64,000 nucleotides of DNA from Oncomelania hupensis (GCA_036898135.1 CM072516.1:57973676-58037675), one strand, 5' to 3'; numbered from the stretch's first letter, positions 1 to 11,099 are shown. Notes: generated from the letters alone by a model not told the origin. A program made the numbers and translations.

Positions 1-315
1 ATACGAACATGTTGGGAAATCGACGGGTGATGGAAATGCTAAATGATAGGAAGTAAGTTTCCACTCTTACCTTGACCAAGAACGGGTAGAACACGAGAAT
101 ATTGCCGAGGCTCAGGGGTCGCAACGTGGTGCTGACGTGTCCTCGGCAGGCAGTTGTTCTTACTCGGGCTGACGGATGAAGACTGACACTTTGGTCTGAC
201 TAGTCTGTGGCTTCAAGGGGCAATTCCCGAGGGGCGGGGCTTAGTTGGCTTGGCCAGCGGGCGAGGAAGTGGAGACGGGACGCAGGCAGCGCCAGGGGTA
301 ATCGTCCGCTCGTGA
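1..315. other. Unassigned sequence at left edge
   Basis: I see no convincing exon, RNA gene or known repeat here. Composition is moderate GC, unlike the AT-rich arrays that follow. A repeat copy begins at about 316. Confidence 0.5.
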
Positions 316-619
316 CACTTGGTTTCATACAATTTAAGAATCCAAGAAGGCAAATGGGTTTTGGGACGGTAAAAGCATTTTTGTAGAGAAAAGGGTTAGG
401 GCAAGGGCTAGGGATAGATCTACAACTAACCCTTACCCGAACCCTTGTAGCAATATTCCGCTCTTTCCGTCACTTTTAAACAGTAGTGCGCTTCACATCC
501 GCGGCTAACAGCGAGCACAAAGTATACTTTGAAGGGATGGAGGGAATACTTTCACCTGCTGCTAGCTGGAGTTTTGGCGATACTTTCTACCGATCGCAGC
601 AATGTGTATTACCTCCATC
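316..619 (+). mobile_element. Partial copy 1 of the (CAT)n-associated inverted-end element
   Basis: This segment matches the right half of the fuller copies at 2830-3410 and 46543-47108. It shares the TTAGGG-like stretch near 385-450 and the right terminal motif gatactttctaccgatcgc near 580-600. The left half and left inverted end are missing. It ends at the tacctccatca boundary, where the other copies meet AGC or CAT arrays; here it runs into LINE-like sequence instead. Confidence 0.75.
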
Positions 620-773
620 ATGGTCATATTGATCAATATTGACCATTGGTCTCCGCAGTCTCCGTTATCAGATAAACTGTTTATTAATGATGAAAACCTG
701 TTTGTTCGTTCAATGCACATCGTGTTCTGCAAGATATTCGTGCTGATGAAATTTGTTATTTTGTTGAAAAAAA

Positions 774-955
774 ATGTTAATATTATTTTTCTTACTGAGG
801 CCTGGCTTAGACATGTTGGAGACGAGTCCATCATTCATTCCCTCACCCCTCCTGGTTTTTCCCTCTGTTGTTCCTTCCCTAGCTCGGCCCTCCAGGTGCG
901 GGGATATTTGCATCATCTACAGAAACTCTCTTCATGCCACCTTCAGTTTCTTCTC
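774..955 (+). mobile_element. L2-like LINE, endonuclease-domain fragment (5' piece of an interrupted copy)
   Basis: Forward frames give LTEAWLRHVGDESIIHSLTP and then, after a frameshift, CGDICIIYRNSLHATFSF. These match the start of the apurinic-like endonuclease domain of L2/CR1-type LINEs. Reading stops abruptly near 955. The next stretch of endonuclease sequence resumes at 1226, so the copy seems to be split by an insertion at 956-1222. Frameshifted and not functional. Confidence 0.65.
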
Positions 956-1222
956 CGTCAAACCTGGGACTCGCTACCTCGGTCCGTCCGTCACAGTCCT
1001 TCACTAGCGTCTTTTAAAATGAACTTGAAGACGCATCTTTTTAGAGAGGCCTTTTCTTAGGCGCCATGAGTAAGTGTTGTTTGTTATTTTTGGTGTTGGG
1101 ATGTGTACGTGGCTGCGTGTTATTGACCAATGCACGCATGTTGTGTTTACATTTGTTTGTGTAAAGCGCTTTGTGATTTTGGAAAGTGCTGTATAAATTG
1201 CCTGTTATTATTATTATTATTA
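956..1222 (+). mobile_element. Inserted LINE 3' end (C-terminal codons, 3' UTR, (ATT)n tail)
   Basis: Codons SLPRSVRHSPSLASFKMNLK and THLFREAFS-stop are the usual C-terminus of L2/CR1-like reverse transcriptases. They are followed by a 3' UTR with the agcgctttgtgattttgg motif common to these tails and a short (ATT)n run at about 1206-1221. The piece lies between two consecutive endonuclease fragments, so it looks like a 5'-truncated LINE that landed inside an older one. Confidence 0.6.
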
Positions 1223-1225
1223 CAA

Positions 1226-1860
<635 letters not shown>

Positions 1861-2129
1861 AGTACAACTTTATGTAATATACAACTTCATCTTCTCGGTG
1901 AAAAGTGCCCTACCTTGGGTGTACTAGTAGTGGTTTCCCCGGAAGATAGTCCTGCATTATCCGGTTTAGAATCTCCACTAGAACTCTGTAAAAAAAAAAA
2001 ACAACTAATTTTTTCCCAAATAAATTACTGTACAGTCCCTAGCGTGGCAACAAAAGAGACCCTTAAGAGGCCCTGAAAATGTGGGGTGAAAATATGCATT
2101 GTCACTATTTGCTCTATAGTTTGATTACG

Positions 2130-2470
2130 GTTTTCTTATTTAGCGCTTTTCCAGCTCAAGGGCCGCTCAAGGCGCTGACCGATAACTGAACATAACTCCA
2201 GCCGCCCCGAGGTTGCCATCTGTTGCTTTGGGCGCATCGCATCGTCTGACGCTCAGCAATCAGACGACCTAGCACAATCCTAATGGAACGGGAAATTGGG
2301 AAGAAGGAACCCACTACTTTGCCTGGGTGAAGTTATTTTGTTTTTGTTGGCACTTCCCCGTCTAGGACATGAGCGTCAGGATCTTTAAAGCCCGTGCGAT
2401 GGAATATGTGCGTGCGCGGACTAGACCTCGGTTGATATTCTCACCCAAAAGGATCTTTCGATTCTCTGAT
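2130..2470 (-). mobile_element. SINE family B, 5'-truncated copy
   Basis: The plus strand reads tagcgcttttccagctcaag, then the family's gacatgagcgtcaggatctt near 2370 and gactagacctcggttgatat near 2420. This is the body of the SINE seen complete at 28640-29076. The tRNA-like head is absent. It is diverged and carries an extra AT-rich stretch near 2330-2350. Confidence 0.75.
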
Positions 2471-2756
2471 TTTCTTTCGCATTATTCAGATATTGAAAGC
2501 AGAAGATTAAGCGTCAAAAGTAATGTTTAAACGTGTGTAATTTTGCAATTTTTTTAGTTTTCACTGCCTTACTTTTTTTAATGAACGAATCTTTGCACCC
2601 ATTTTCTGAAAAGACCGCCGAACAGGCATCAACATCAACTGAGCACGGAGCCCATCGTCTTCATAGGAAATTTCTGCCATGGTAAACTACAGTGCCGGAA
2701 GTTTTAGATATGCTCGGGATTCATCGCGCTAAAAAATGGAAATGAAATGGAAATGG

Positions 2757-2783
2757 ACATCATCATCATCATCATCATCATCC

Positions 2784-2829
<46 letters not shown>

Positions 2830-2830
2830 T
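2757..2830 (+). repeat. (CAT)n microsatellite
   Basis: About 24 CAT units with one CCT interruption, directly abutting the left end of the element at 2830-3410. Confidence 0.95.
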
Positions 2831-3410
2831 AGCCACCCATTGCACATAGGTGCGATCGAAAGAAAGTATACTCCAGGCACACGCTGCGCAGCAGGCCAAA
2901 GTATGTCCCTTGTCCCTTGAAGGGAGGTAAGCGAGGTTATCAGCCTGCTCAGTTACAGTGTCGGTGAAAGACTACAAACGGAAAAGTAAGTTTCGTCTAC
3001 TCTATTCGACGAATTAGGTCACGCTGTATTTGTTTCTAGGTCAACTGTCTTTTACGAACCGTCTGAGAATTTTTTCGAACCGTTTATTGACGTTGGATAG
3101 TGTCCTCACTTGGTTTCATACAATTTAAGAATCCAAGAAGGCAAATGGGTTTTTGGGACGGTAAAAGCATTTTTGTAGAGAAAAGGGTTAGGGCAAGGGC
3201 TAGGGATATATCTACAACTAACCCTTACCCGAACCCTTGTAGCAATATTCCGCTCTTTCCGTCACTTTTAAACAGTAGTGCGCTTCGCATCCGCGGCTAG
3301 CAGCGAGCCCAAAGTATACTTTGAAGGGATGGAGGGAATACTTTCACCTGCTGCTAGCGGGAGTTTTGGCGATACTTTCTACCGATCGCAGCAATGTGTA
3401 TTACCTCCAT
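2830..3410 (+). mobile_element. (CAT)n-associated non-autonomous element with inverted ends, full copy
   Basis: A ~580-bp unit repeated at 46543-47108 and in part at 316-619. Near the left end, about 2843-2870, it reads caca-tagg-tgcgatcg-aaagaaagtat. The reverse complement of the right end, about 3368-3397, reads caca-ttgc-tgcgatcg-gtagaaagtat. These are imperfect terminal inverted repeats of about 28 bp. The centre holds an internal near-palindrome of TTAGGG-like and CCCTAA-like tracts (about 3184-3240). No transposase is encoded. Two copies sit beside CAT arrays, so target preference or co-mobilised repeats are possible. Confidence 0.7.
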
Positions 3411-3440
3411 TAGCAGCAGCAGCAGCAGCAGCAGCAGCAC
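3411..3440 (+). repeat. (AGC)n microsatellite
   Basis: About nine AGC units between the inverted-end element and the 3' side of the coiled-coil exon at 3510-3743. Confidence 0.9.
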
Positions 3441-3509
3441 AACTATCACCACCAATATCTCCTCCTCTTTTCCTCTTTTGTCTTCTTCTTCAAGACCCAG
3501 TGTACGTAC

Positions 3510-3743
3510 TGATCCAGAAGAAACTCGGAATGTCAGCTGGTTGTATTGCTGGTCCAGGTTGTTAAATCTCTGCTCAAGGGAGGTAAACCGCTGACCTACT
3601 TGCAGCTCAAGGGAGCCAATTCGTAGCTCAAGGGATGTAAACTTCTGGTCAAAGTTGGTCAACTTCTGATCAAAGTTGGTCAACCGCTGATCAAGGGCCG
3701 TCAGCCTGTCAAGGATTGCTTGCAGCAAGTCACGGTCGTCGTT
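3510..3743 (-). CDS. Coiled-coil exon of the candidate secreted protein
   Basis: The acceptor is tttcag before AACGACGAC; the frame is open for 78 codons with Leu/Phe every 3-4 residues. Two 10-residue units ending in TNFDQK are near-identical, which suggests internal duplication of heptads. The open frame runs on past the proposed donor into AGC repeats and the mobile element, ending near 3354, so a read-through 3' end cannot be excluded. Confidence 0.5.
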
Positions 3744-3879
3744 CTGAAACAAGAAAAGGATCGAAAGTCAGGAATTTTAGAATGCTTTCATCTATGCATC
3801 ATTCTATGGTAGTGTTCACGGATTGTTTTGTCTCTTTCTGTTGTTCGTCTTCTTCTTGTTCATCATCATCATCATCATT

Positions 3880-3951
<72 letters not shown>

Positions 3952-4226
3952 GTCGTCGTCGTCGTCGTCGTTATCGTCACAATCACCATCATCGTCATCA
4001 TAGTAGTAAGCGTCATCGCATCGTCGAAACGGTCATTACGGTCATCGTTATTTCTTCTGTAATTTGTTATATTTAACATTACTGGTCGGTTGTTCTTTTT
4101 CTTTGCCTCTTTAATATTACTGAAGTAACCTCCCAATGCACATGTTATTCATTCATCACGTACTCTGGAAGAATCTCCAAGTAGCTCCTATTTATCCTCC
4201 TCCTCCTACTCATCATCATCGTCATC

Positions 4227-4302
<76 letters not shown>

Positions 4303-4620
4303 TGCCTTCACCAACAACAACAGAACGTCATCAATTAAAAACAAAACCATTAAAAACACACACACACACAAAACCGGCAGTAACAGCACCACACAACCAA
4401 CAGCAGTAACAGTACCACACAACCAACAGCAGTAACAGCACCACACAACCAACACGAACAACGCCAACGCCGCAATCAGCAACAACATTACCGTATTCCC
4501 ATTTAGCACGTTGTCGATTCTGTTATCGACGGCATAGGCTTTGGTAAGATGAAAGGCGACCGCGAAGAAAAACATTATCGATAACCAACGGGATCGTCGG
4601 GTCTGCTGTCTCGGCGCCAT
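3510..4620 (-). CDS. Candidate secreted coiled-coil protein (two exons, 3' end not found)
   Basis: I do not recognise a named family. Exon 1 (4620 down to 4492) starts at ATG and encodes 43 residues: a basic start, MAPRQQTRRSRWLS, then a hydrophobic stretch, IMFFFAVAFHL, and a likely cleavage region near KAYA. This looks like a signal peptide. It ends at a GTAATG donor in phase 0. Exon 2 (3743 down to 3510) follows a tttcag acceptor in phase 0. It encodes 78 residues with strongly periodic heptads such as RLTNFDQKLTNFDQKFTSLE, and ends at a possible GTACGT donor. The joined product is at least 121 residues. A collagen-, C1q- or fibrinogen-type C-terminal domain would be usual for such proteins but is not visible; a transposable element begins 100 bp downstream. 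Existence of the gene is inferred from two matching exons. Confidence 0.5.
3861..3972 (+). repeat. (CAT)n then (CGT)n microsatellite
   Basis: CAT units to about 3950 followed by CGT units, inside the proposed intron of the candidate coiled-coil gene. The poly-Ile, poly-His and poly-Ser frames come from it. Confidence 0.95.
4225..4302 (+). repeat. (CAT)n microsatellite
   Basis: About 26 CAT units, also inside the proposed intron. On the minus strand it adds a poly-Asp tail to the exon 1 frame if the intron is not removed. Confidence 0.95.
4376..4456 (+). repeat. 26-bp tandem repeat, three units
   Basis: Three nearly identical units that begin cagtaacag and end with cacacaaccaaca, just downstream of the exon 1 donor on the minus strand. 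Confidence 0.85.
4492..4620 (-). CDS. Signal-peptide exon of the candidate secreted protein
   Basis: ATG at 4620-4618; 43 codons; a charged N-region, an 11-residue hydrophobic core and a small-residue cleavage region; then VDNRIDNVLNGNT and a GTAATG donor. The phase-0 end matches the phase-0 start of the exon at 3743. Confidence 0.5.
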
Positions 4621-4639
4621 TTTGACAATTCCAAACACA

Positions 4640-5068
4640 GAAGATCTAAATATGTAGGCCTATAATATCTACATCTAAATCTAAACTGTTGACAGCTGAA
4701 TTTGTAAAAATCCTAAATATTGGTAAAGAAACTTCTATCTGACGATAAACTTCAAGCACGAAACTGAATTTTGACAATCGAACAATTCGTCTAACGAAAC
4801 TTCTGCTTCACACAAGATTAGGCGTTTAAAAAACCCAACTGAACTCTGGAATGCCAAGAATCTTTTCAAGAAACTTTTGTCTGACGAGGAACTTGTATTC
4901 AGAAGAGTGCTACAGAAATGCAACCCACGATTTGCTTTACTAGCGGATGGTCAAAATCTTGTTTTCTTTCCTATTGTGTAATATTAAACTTAGTCCGGAC
5001 CCAACCAAAAACTCACGAAGAGACTGGCATTGCGTCAATGACTCGCTTGTTTTCCTCCTACCAATTTA
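4640..5068. other. Unassigned intergenic sequence
   Basis: No exon or RNA gene seen. It holds two diverged copies of a ~30-bp phrase (gaaacttctatctgacgat near 4729, gaaacttttgtctgacgag near 4870), about 140 bp apart. Confidence 0.4.
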
Positions 5069-5783
5069 CGAGGGCTGGTTCATAAGTTTTGAGACTTTTA
5101 AAGAATAAGTACAAACAATATTTTTACTCACAAAGCCTCAATCATTTGGGACCACTTCAGTGCTGTTCAACACACTTGCCACCCATGTCAAAGCACTTTT
5201 TCATCCGATAAATCCAACAGTGCCGAAAATCAGTGAAATGATTCAGCTGCTTTTCCACGGCAGAAATGAGGCTATCCCCATCTTCAAAATCAATTCTTTT
5301 CAGCTCATTGTTAATGATGGGGAACAGCCAGAAGCCGCAAGGTGCCCAATATGGCGAATAAGGCGGTGGTTTGAGGACATCGATCCCAGATTTGGCGAGA
5401 AACTCAGCAGTTGTTTTTTTTATTTGTGAGGAGGCGCGTTGTCCTTGTGGTGAAAGATGAAGTCCTTTAGGGCGATTTTTGAAAACTTCCGGAAGGCACA
5501 AGGTTTTGCTGTTCTTCACCAATAAGAATGAGCTGAAAGGAATTGATTTTGAAGACAGGGATAGCCTCATTTCGTGGAAGAGCAGCTGACCCATTTGACT
5601 GCTTTTCGGCACTGTTGGATTTATCGGATGAAAAAGTGCATTGAAATCGGTGGCGAGTATGTTGAACAGCACTGAAATGGTCCCAAATGATGAGGCTTTG
5701 TGAGCAAAAATATTTTTGTCAAATTGATGAAGCCTTCTTGTATTTATTTTTTAAAAGTCTCAAAACTTATGAACCAACCCTCG
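5069..5783 (-). mobile_element. Fold-back mariner element, inactive
   Basis: Both ends carry the same terminal inverted repeat (CGAGGG-TTGGTTCATAAG type), each next to a TA dinucleotide (5067-5068 and 5784-5785), as expected for Tc1/mariner. The minus strand encodes the C-terminal third of a mariner transposase: HHKDNAPPHK in one frame, then EFLAKSGIDVLKPPPYSPY and the end CFDMGGKCVEQH in another. The usual Asp of the APCDF motif is Gly here (APCGFW). From about 5520 to 5783 the plus strand repeats the same C-terminal coding end in inverse orientation. The element is therefore two 3' ends joined head to head. It is frameshifted and dead. Confidence 0.85.
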
Positions 5784-6364
5784 TATATACAGTTTTGACA
5801 TAGTGCGTACTGCGTAGTGACCTTTACAATGGGCGGTGATGGCCCCCGCATTAGGAGCCAAATACACGAGTCGTTGAAAACCTGTCAACTGGGATGAAAT
5901 GAGTGAGCCACGATGATGAGCCTTTTCCAGCAGAACAAGGGTGCGTCACTATTAAAAACGCTCCTCTGCATGCCAGCAGCCGAGCACCTGTCTTCATTGA
6001 AAAAAACAAACTGATCATTATCGCCGGTGTTTGCCCATTCGCTGATGTATGTATTTGAACCCTTAGAGCAGTTTGCCATTTGTGTATCACAAAGGCAGTA
6101 CTTAATTTAATGTATGTCAATTATGGTGGGTTTTGTCAGCATTAGCATCAGTCCTTCAGCCCATGGGGTGACCTGAGGGATGCTAACTCAGAGAGTTTTG
6201 TCACTTCGGTCATTATGCAAGAGGAAGGCGCGACTTGTCCAACGGCGCTCATGGCACATTCAATCTGCCGCTCATGTCTTGGTACATTCAATCTGTCCAG
6301 CCCTTTCTTTGTCGAAACTTGCGCGGCCTCTTTCCACCGTTAATGTTAATTCCTGCAGAATGTT

Positions 6365-6400
<36 letters not shown>

Positions 6401-7020
6401 TAATGAAGGAAGGTGTCATGCTGTGTGAGGCGTAACTGACCAAAACCACCCCAGCTTCTATTTATCTTCACAACAGAGCAGTTCTTGAGAGAGAGGACCG
6501 CAAGTGAGCTCACCAGACTCTTCTGACGTGCTCACTGGTGTTGTGTTCATCATACCCAGCAATTTGCAGCAGTTTTTGCGGTAGCATTTTAATTTCAGAT
6601 GCCTGCGTGATGCTGTTTACCACGCTGTCAATGTCCAGCTCACACTACGTAGCTGAGATTCGCCGGGGCTTACGTTTGGCATTCACTTGTGACAGGCACT
6701 CGGCGAGTCACAGTTACGCTGTAGCGGAGAACGGACAATACAAACCTGAAGAATTTCTCTGCTCTTCCAGATTTTGTTCAGCAAGCCCAGTTGATAACAC
6801 TGACCAGCAGCTGCTGAGAACAACAGCGAAAAGGCCCATCTGTATCTATGGCACAATTCCACAAAATTAATTCAAACATTGCGGTAGATTGAAGTTGAGC
6901 TAGAACTTTCCAAGCACTCCTTTATTCCCCGAAGGATAGCGTCTAATGAGCAGCATATCCAAGATGATGCTATCGTTGAACTCCAGTTCCTTCGCTATAG
7001 GCGAGACACCTACTATGTGT
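5784..7020. other. Unassigned sequence with one (TTG)n run
   Basis: No gene is supported. A (TTG)n microsatellite lies at about 6363-6399. Two open frames (5851-6120 minus and 6538-6870 plus) have no recognisable domain or splice context. Confidence 0.4.
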
Positions 7021-7024
7021 AGCC

Positions 7025-7826
7025 ACATGTTGGCTCCCCGAAACACATCATTGACAAACTACAAAAGGTTCAGAACTCAGCAGCTAGACTAGTATTCCGA
7101 GCTAAGAAACGTGATCACATCACGCCCCTACTACATTCCCTTCACTGGCTTCATGTGCAAGCACGCATAGAGTACAAACTCTCTGTTCTCTGTCACAACT
7201 TCTTCACAGATTCTTGTCCTTCCTACCTTGCTGATCTACTGTCTGTCTACTCCCCTTCACGCACTTTAAGATCTTCTGCTGACACTCGCACACTCAAGGT
7301 TCCCGTCACCCGCACTAAGACATACGGCCAACGTGCATTCGCTTACTCCGCACCTAAGCAGTGGAATTCCCTTCCCTCCCATATCCGCAACATACAATCA
7401 ACACAAGCATTCAAAAAGGCCCTCAAAACTCACCTCTTCAAACTGCATTATTCAGATTGATTTGTGTCCCGCTGCCATTCTCTCATCTTTTGTCTATGTC
7501 TGATCCATAAGTGTATACACGGCTGTAAATATTTATACTGTTTTTCTTCCTGGGCCTAACCGGGCATATAAATAGCTGTGAATAGGTTTTTGCTATTCTA
7601 TTTTCTGTCTTTTTTGTCATTTGTGTACATAGTTGTAAATAGTCTATTTTTGTCTTTTTTTGTAATTTATGTACATAATTGTAAATAGTCTGTATCTTTA
7701 CTGTCCCGTCTTTTGGTGTATTGTAGCAAAAGTGATGTTTCATCGAGTGCATGTATTTATATGTAATGACTATGTAAAGCGTGGTGAGTCTGGTCATAGG
7801 CCGGAGTACCCGCTATATAAAAATTC

Positions 7827-7835
<9 letters not shown>
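7025..7835 (+). mobile_element. L2/CR1-like LINE, 5'-truncated 3' end
   Basis: From about 7035 the frame reads PKHIIDKLQKVQNSAARLVF and continues as IEYKLSVLCHNFFTDSCPSY, then QWNSLPSHIRNIQSTQAFKK and a stop after LFKLHYSD near 7460. This is the C-terminal part of a non-LTR reverse transcriptase. About 370 bp of 3' UTR follow, and the copy ends in the (ATT)n array. No catalytic palm region remains. Confidence 0.8.
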
Positions 7836-7916
<81 letters not shown>

Positions 7917-7932
7917 ATTATTATTATTATTA
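7830..7932 (+). repeat. (ATT)n microsatellite, LINE tail
   Basis: About 34 units with one AAT slip, directly after the LINE 3' UTR. Confidence 0.95.
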
Positions 7933-8146
7933 GCCAAACGTTTTTATCTCCCATTATGTTCAGGCCTGCCATTGTTGATAATGACCTTGGCCAGCCTGGT
8001 CTTGGCTTCTGTGGTGGACCTTTCGTCTTTCGTTAATGGAGCCAAAATATTTACAGTAACCCCACCTCTTCAACATTCTCTCTCCACTCGTGTTCAATCT
8101 ATGTTGGCGCTAATATGTCTCTGTGGTTGCCATTCTCCGGCAGATA

Positions 8147-8202
<56 letters not shown>

Positions 8203-8251
8203 TAACAAAAATAACAATAACAACAATAACAATAACAACAAAAACAACAAC

Positions 8252-8305
<54 letters not shown>

Positions 8306-8340
8306 AATATTGATAATAATATTGATAATAATGATAATGC

Positions 8341-8421
<81 letters not shown>

Positions 8422-8492
8422 TAATAACAAAAATAACAATAACAACAATAACAACAATAACAACAAAAACAACAACTATAATAATAATAATT

Positions 8493-8524
<32 letters not shown>

Positions 8525-8602
8525 GAATGATAATGCTAATGATAATAATATTGATAATAATGATAATGCTAATAATGCTAATAATAATAATGCTAATAAT
8601 GC

Positions 8603-8691
<89 letters not shown>

Positions 8692-8692
8692 C
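8147..8692 (+). repeat. Long compound (AAT)n array with AAC, GAT and GCT variants
   Basis: About 545 bp of almost pure trinucleotides. A variant block (AAC/AAA-rich ending caacaaaaacaacaac) occurs twice, at about 8199-8250 and 8419-8476, and GATAAT/GCTAAT blocks recur near 8292-8340 and 8527-8605. This points to segmental duplication inside the array. All open frames here are repeat translations. Confidence 0.95.
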
Positions 8693-8811
8693 TATTTTGT
8701 TCAATCGATCTCATAACGCGGCGATCTCATACGATCACTATTACAGAAGGCGCAATTGAGGAGAAGTAAATTTATTAATTTGTAAAATTTAAGAATGACT
8801 GCGCCCTATAC

Positions 8812-8985
8812 CATTATTGAAAGGAGAGAGAGAAAACCGGAGTACCCGAAGAAAACCCTCGGTGTTATGAAAGGTCTCGTACCTAAGTCACGTAATGTTC
8901 GTCCCGTGCGGGGTTCGAATCCGCGACCTTCGGCCTCGGAAACCCAGAACCCTGTAAACTGTCCTACCAGACCCCCCCCCCCCCC
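8812..8985 (-). mobile_element. SINE family A, partial copy
   Basis: It reads accattattgaaaggagaga, the family's gagaaaaccctcggtg-type box, and then a B-box-like ggggttcgaatccgcgac near 8911. This matches the tRNA-headed SINE at 26555-26934 in reverse. The A-box end is blurred and runs into a C-run at 8971. Confidence 0.7.
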
Positions 8986-9215
8986 CCCCCGCCACCCCCA
9001 CCCCAAGTACTCTTAGCACGCAACGACCAGACACAAAATCTCAGGGTTAATATTTATCACGAGCGGGAGGTGAACGCGTTACTGTACGCGTCCTATATAG
9101 AGGACGCCATCGTAAACACACACACACGCACACACACACCCACACACACACACCCACACACACACACGCGCGCACACACACACACGCGCGCTCGCACACA
9201 CACAAACACACTCTA
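8971..9215 (+). repeat. Poly-C run and (CA)n-rich tract
   Basis: A 20-base C-run at about 8971-8990, then CA/CG dinucleotide repeats at about 9117-9213. Confidence 0.9.
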
Positions 9216-9616
9216 ACACACTCATAGTAGACCCACAAACATTTGTCGACAGTTTGGCAGCATAGCAGGTGGCCAGTTGTTGTTGCCATTAGTGTGATCT
9301 TATAGTTACTAATAATTTAATAGCAAGACCTAACTTAGGTTATTAACATTTATCATGTAAAATTACAGTAATAGGCGTAATCGGCACTTATTCAGTAAAG
9401 GATTGAGCACTATTATCCAATTTTACCCGCCCTAAATCATGTTTTTCCTCCTCTACTAATGCTGCCACTGTAACTGCTCATTTTGTGGTAACTAAAGTGG
9501 TATTGTACTGTATTAATATTGCCATAGAAATTGAAGTTCGCGGAGGGCAGTAGGGGTGTGCACACACAGTGCGAATGTATACACAGTGACGCACATAAGC
9601 TTATTTACAGTATACA

Positions 9617-9749
<133 letters not shown>

Positions 9750-10228
9750 AAAGTAAGACTGCTCCGCTCCCTTGTCATCTCCATCTTCCTTTATGCTTGC
9801 GAAGCATGGACCCTCACAGCAGATCTCCAACGAAGAATACAAAGCATGGAGATGAGGTGCTACAGAAGACTTCTGGGCATTTCCTATACCCAACACATCA
9901 CCAACGACGAAGTCCGACAGACCATCACACAAGCCATTGGACAACACGATGACCTGCTAACAGTGGTGAAGAAACGGAAACTCCGATGGTATGGCCACGT
10001 CACCAGATCATCAGGCCTTTCAAAGACTATTCTCCAAGGCACAGTGCAAGGAGGTAGAAGAAGAGGGAGACCGAAAAAGAGGTGGGAGGACAACATTCGA
10101 GAATGGACTGGTTTGACACTGAGCGAAGCCATCAGGGCTGCTGAGGACAGAGAAAGATGGAGTATGTTGGTTAAACGATCATCTGTGGTGCCCCTACGAC
10201 CTTCGGGTTACGGGACAGGATAGGATAG

Positions 10229-10230
<2 letters not shown>
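9750..10230 (+). mobile_element. RTE-type LINE 3' end
   Basis: An open 157-codon frame reads LRSLVISIFLYACEAWTLTA, MEMRCYRRLLGISYTQHITN and KRWEDNIREWTGLTLSEAIR. It ends SGYGTG-stop before a GGATA-type tail. This is the C-terminal domain that follows the reverse transcriptase in RTE-like LINEs. Related copies are at 53770-53958, 55975-56812 and 63901-64000. The frame is intact but has no RT or endonuclease, so it is a 5'-truncated fragment. Confidence 0.85.
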
Positions 10231-10446
<216 letters not shown>

Positions 10447-10517
10447 GGAGGCACGGTGGCCTAATGGTAGAGCTTTGGCTTGCGGATCTGAAGGTCCCGG
10501 GTTCGAACCCAGGCCGG

Positions 10518-10812
10518 TGTGACATCCTCACAGTTCCTAGTATCTTAGCTGGGCTGGGAGCGAATGGGAGCATTCTGATTGGTCGACGCGTTACAAAATT
10601 CGACGCATGCGCACAGTGCTATCATAGTCTTCGTAAGGTTTAGGGTTAAAGTTTGGGTTAGAGTTAAGAGTTTAGGGTTAGGGTTAGGGTTTGGGTTAGG
10701 GTTAGGGTTATGACGCCTAAGAACTTCGTGAAAAAGCCGGCCCGACATGACCTGGCGCATGCGCAAATGCGCTCGGATAAACTAGGAGACCCGGAACTTG
10801 AAGGATGTGACA
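10518..10812. mobile_element. Ginger-like MITE carrying telomere-like repeats
   Basis: It begins TGTGACATCCTCACAGTTCC. Its other end, reversed, reads TGTCACATCCTTCAAGTTCC. It is flanked by CCGG on both sides (10514-10517 and 10813-10816), where intact SINE B has a single CCGG. TGT...ACA termini with a 4-bp target duplication resemble Ginger-type transposons; that assignment is an inference. The inside contains TTAGGG-like repeats. Confidence 0.75.
10639..10709 (+). repeat. Interstitial telomere-like (TTAGGG)n tract
   Basis: About twelve TTAGGG or one-base variants (TTTGGG, TTAGAG, TTAAAG). It is internal to the MITE at 10518-10812, so it came with the element and does not by itself mark a chromosome fusion. 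Confidence 0.85.
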
Positions 10813-11015
10813 CCGGGGCATTGTGTTGTGTCCTTGGGAAAGACACTTTACTCCCGTTTCCTACTCCTTCGGATGAGAGTATAAACCGAGGTCTAGTCTG
10901 TGTCGCATACATTCCATCATAACGGACTTTAAAGATCCTGACGCTCATGTCCTAGACGGGTGGCGATATTTATTTTCCCAACTAGAGTCAAGGCACAAGC
11001 CCTAGTCAGTATAAG

Positions 11016-11056
11016 CAAAGAACGTACAGCTTCACAGTGAAGCTGTACGTTCTTTG
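11016..11056. repeat. Perfect 20-bp inverted repeat (hairpin)
   Basis: Arms CAAAGAACGTACAGCTTCAC and its exact reverse complement are separated by a single A. No T-run or coding context suggests a terminator. It may be an element end or a short fold-back. Confidence 0.9.
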
Positions 11057-11099
11057 GTATAAGTTCTACAACCGGTACGGTATACGACACGTGTCACTT

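Noticed and set aside
8099..8759. Poly-Leu, poly-Ile and poly-Asn frames up to 201 codons
   Set aside because: Pure translation of an (AAT)n array in all frames.
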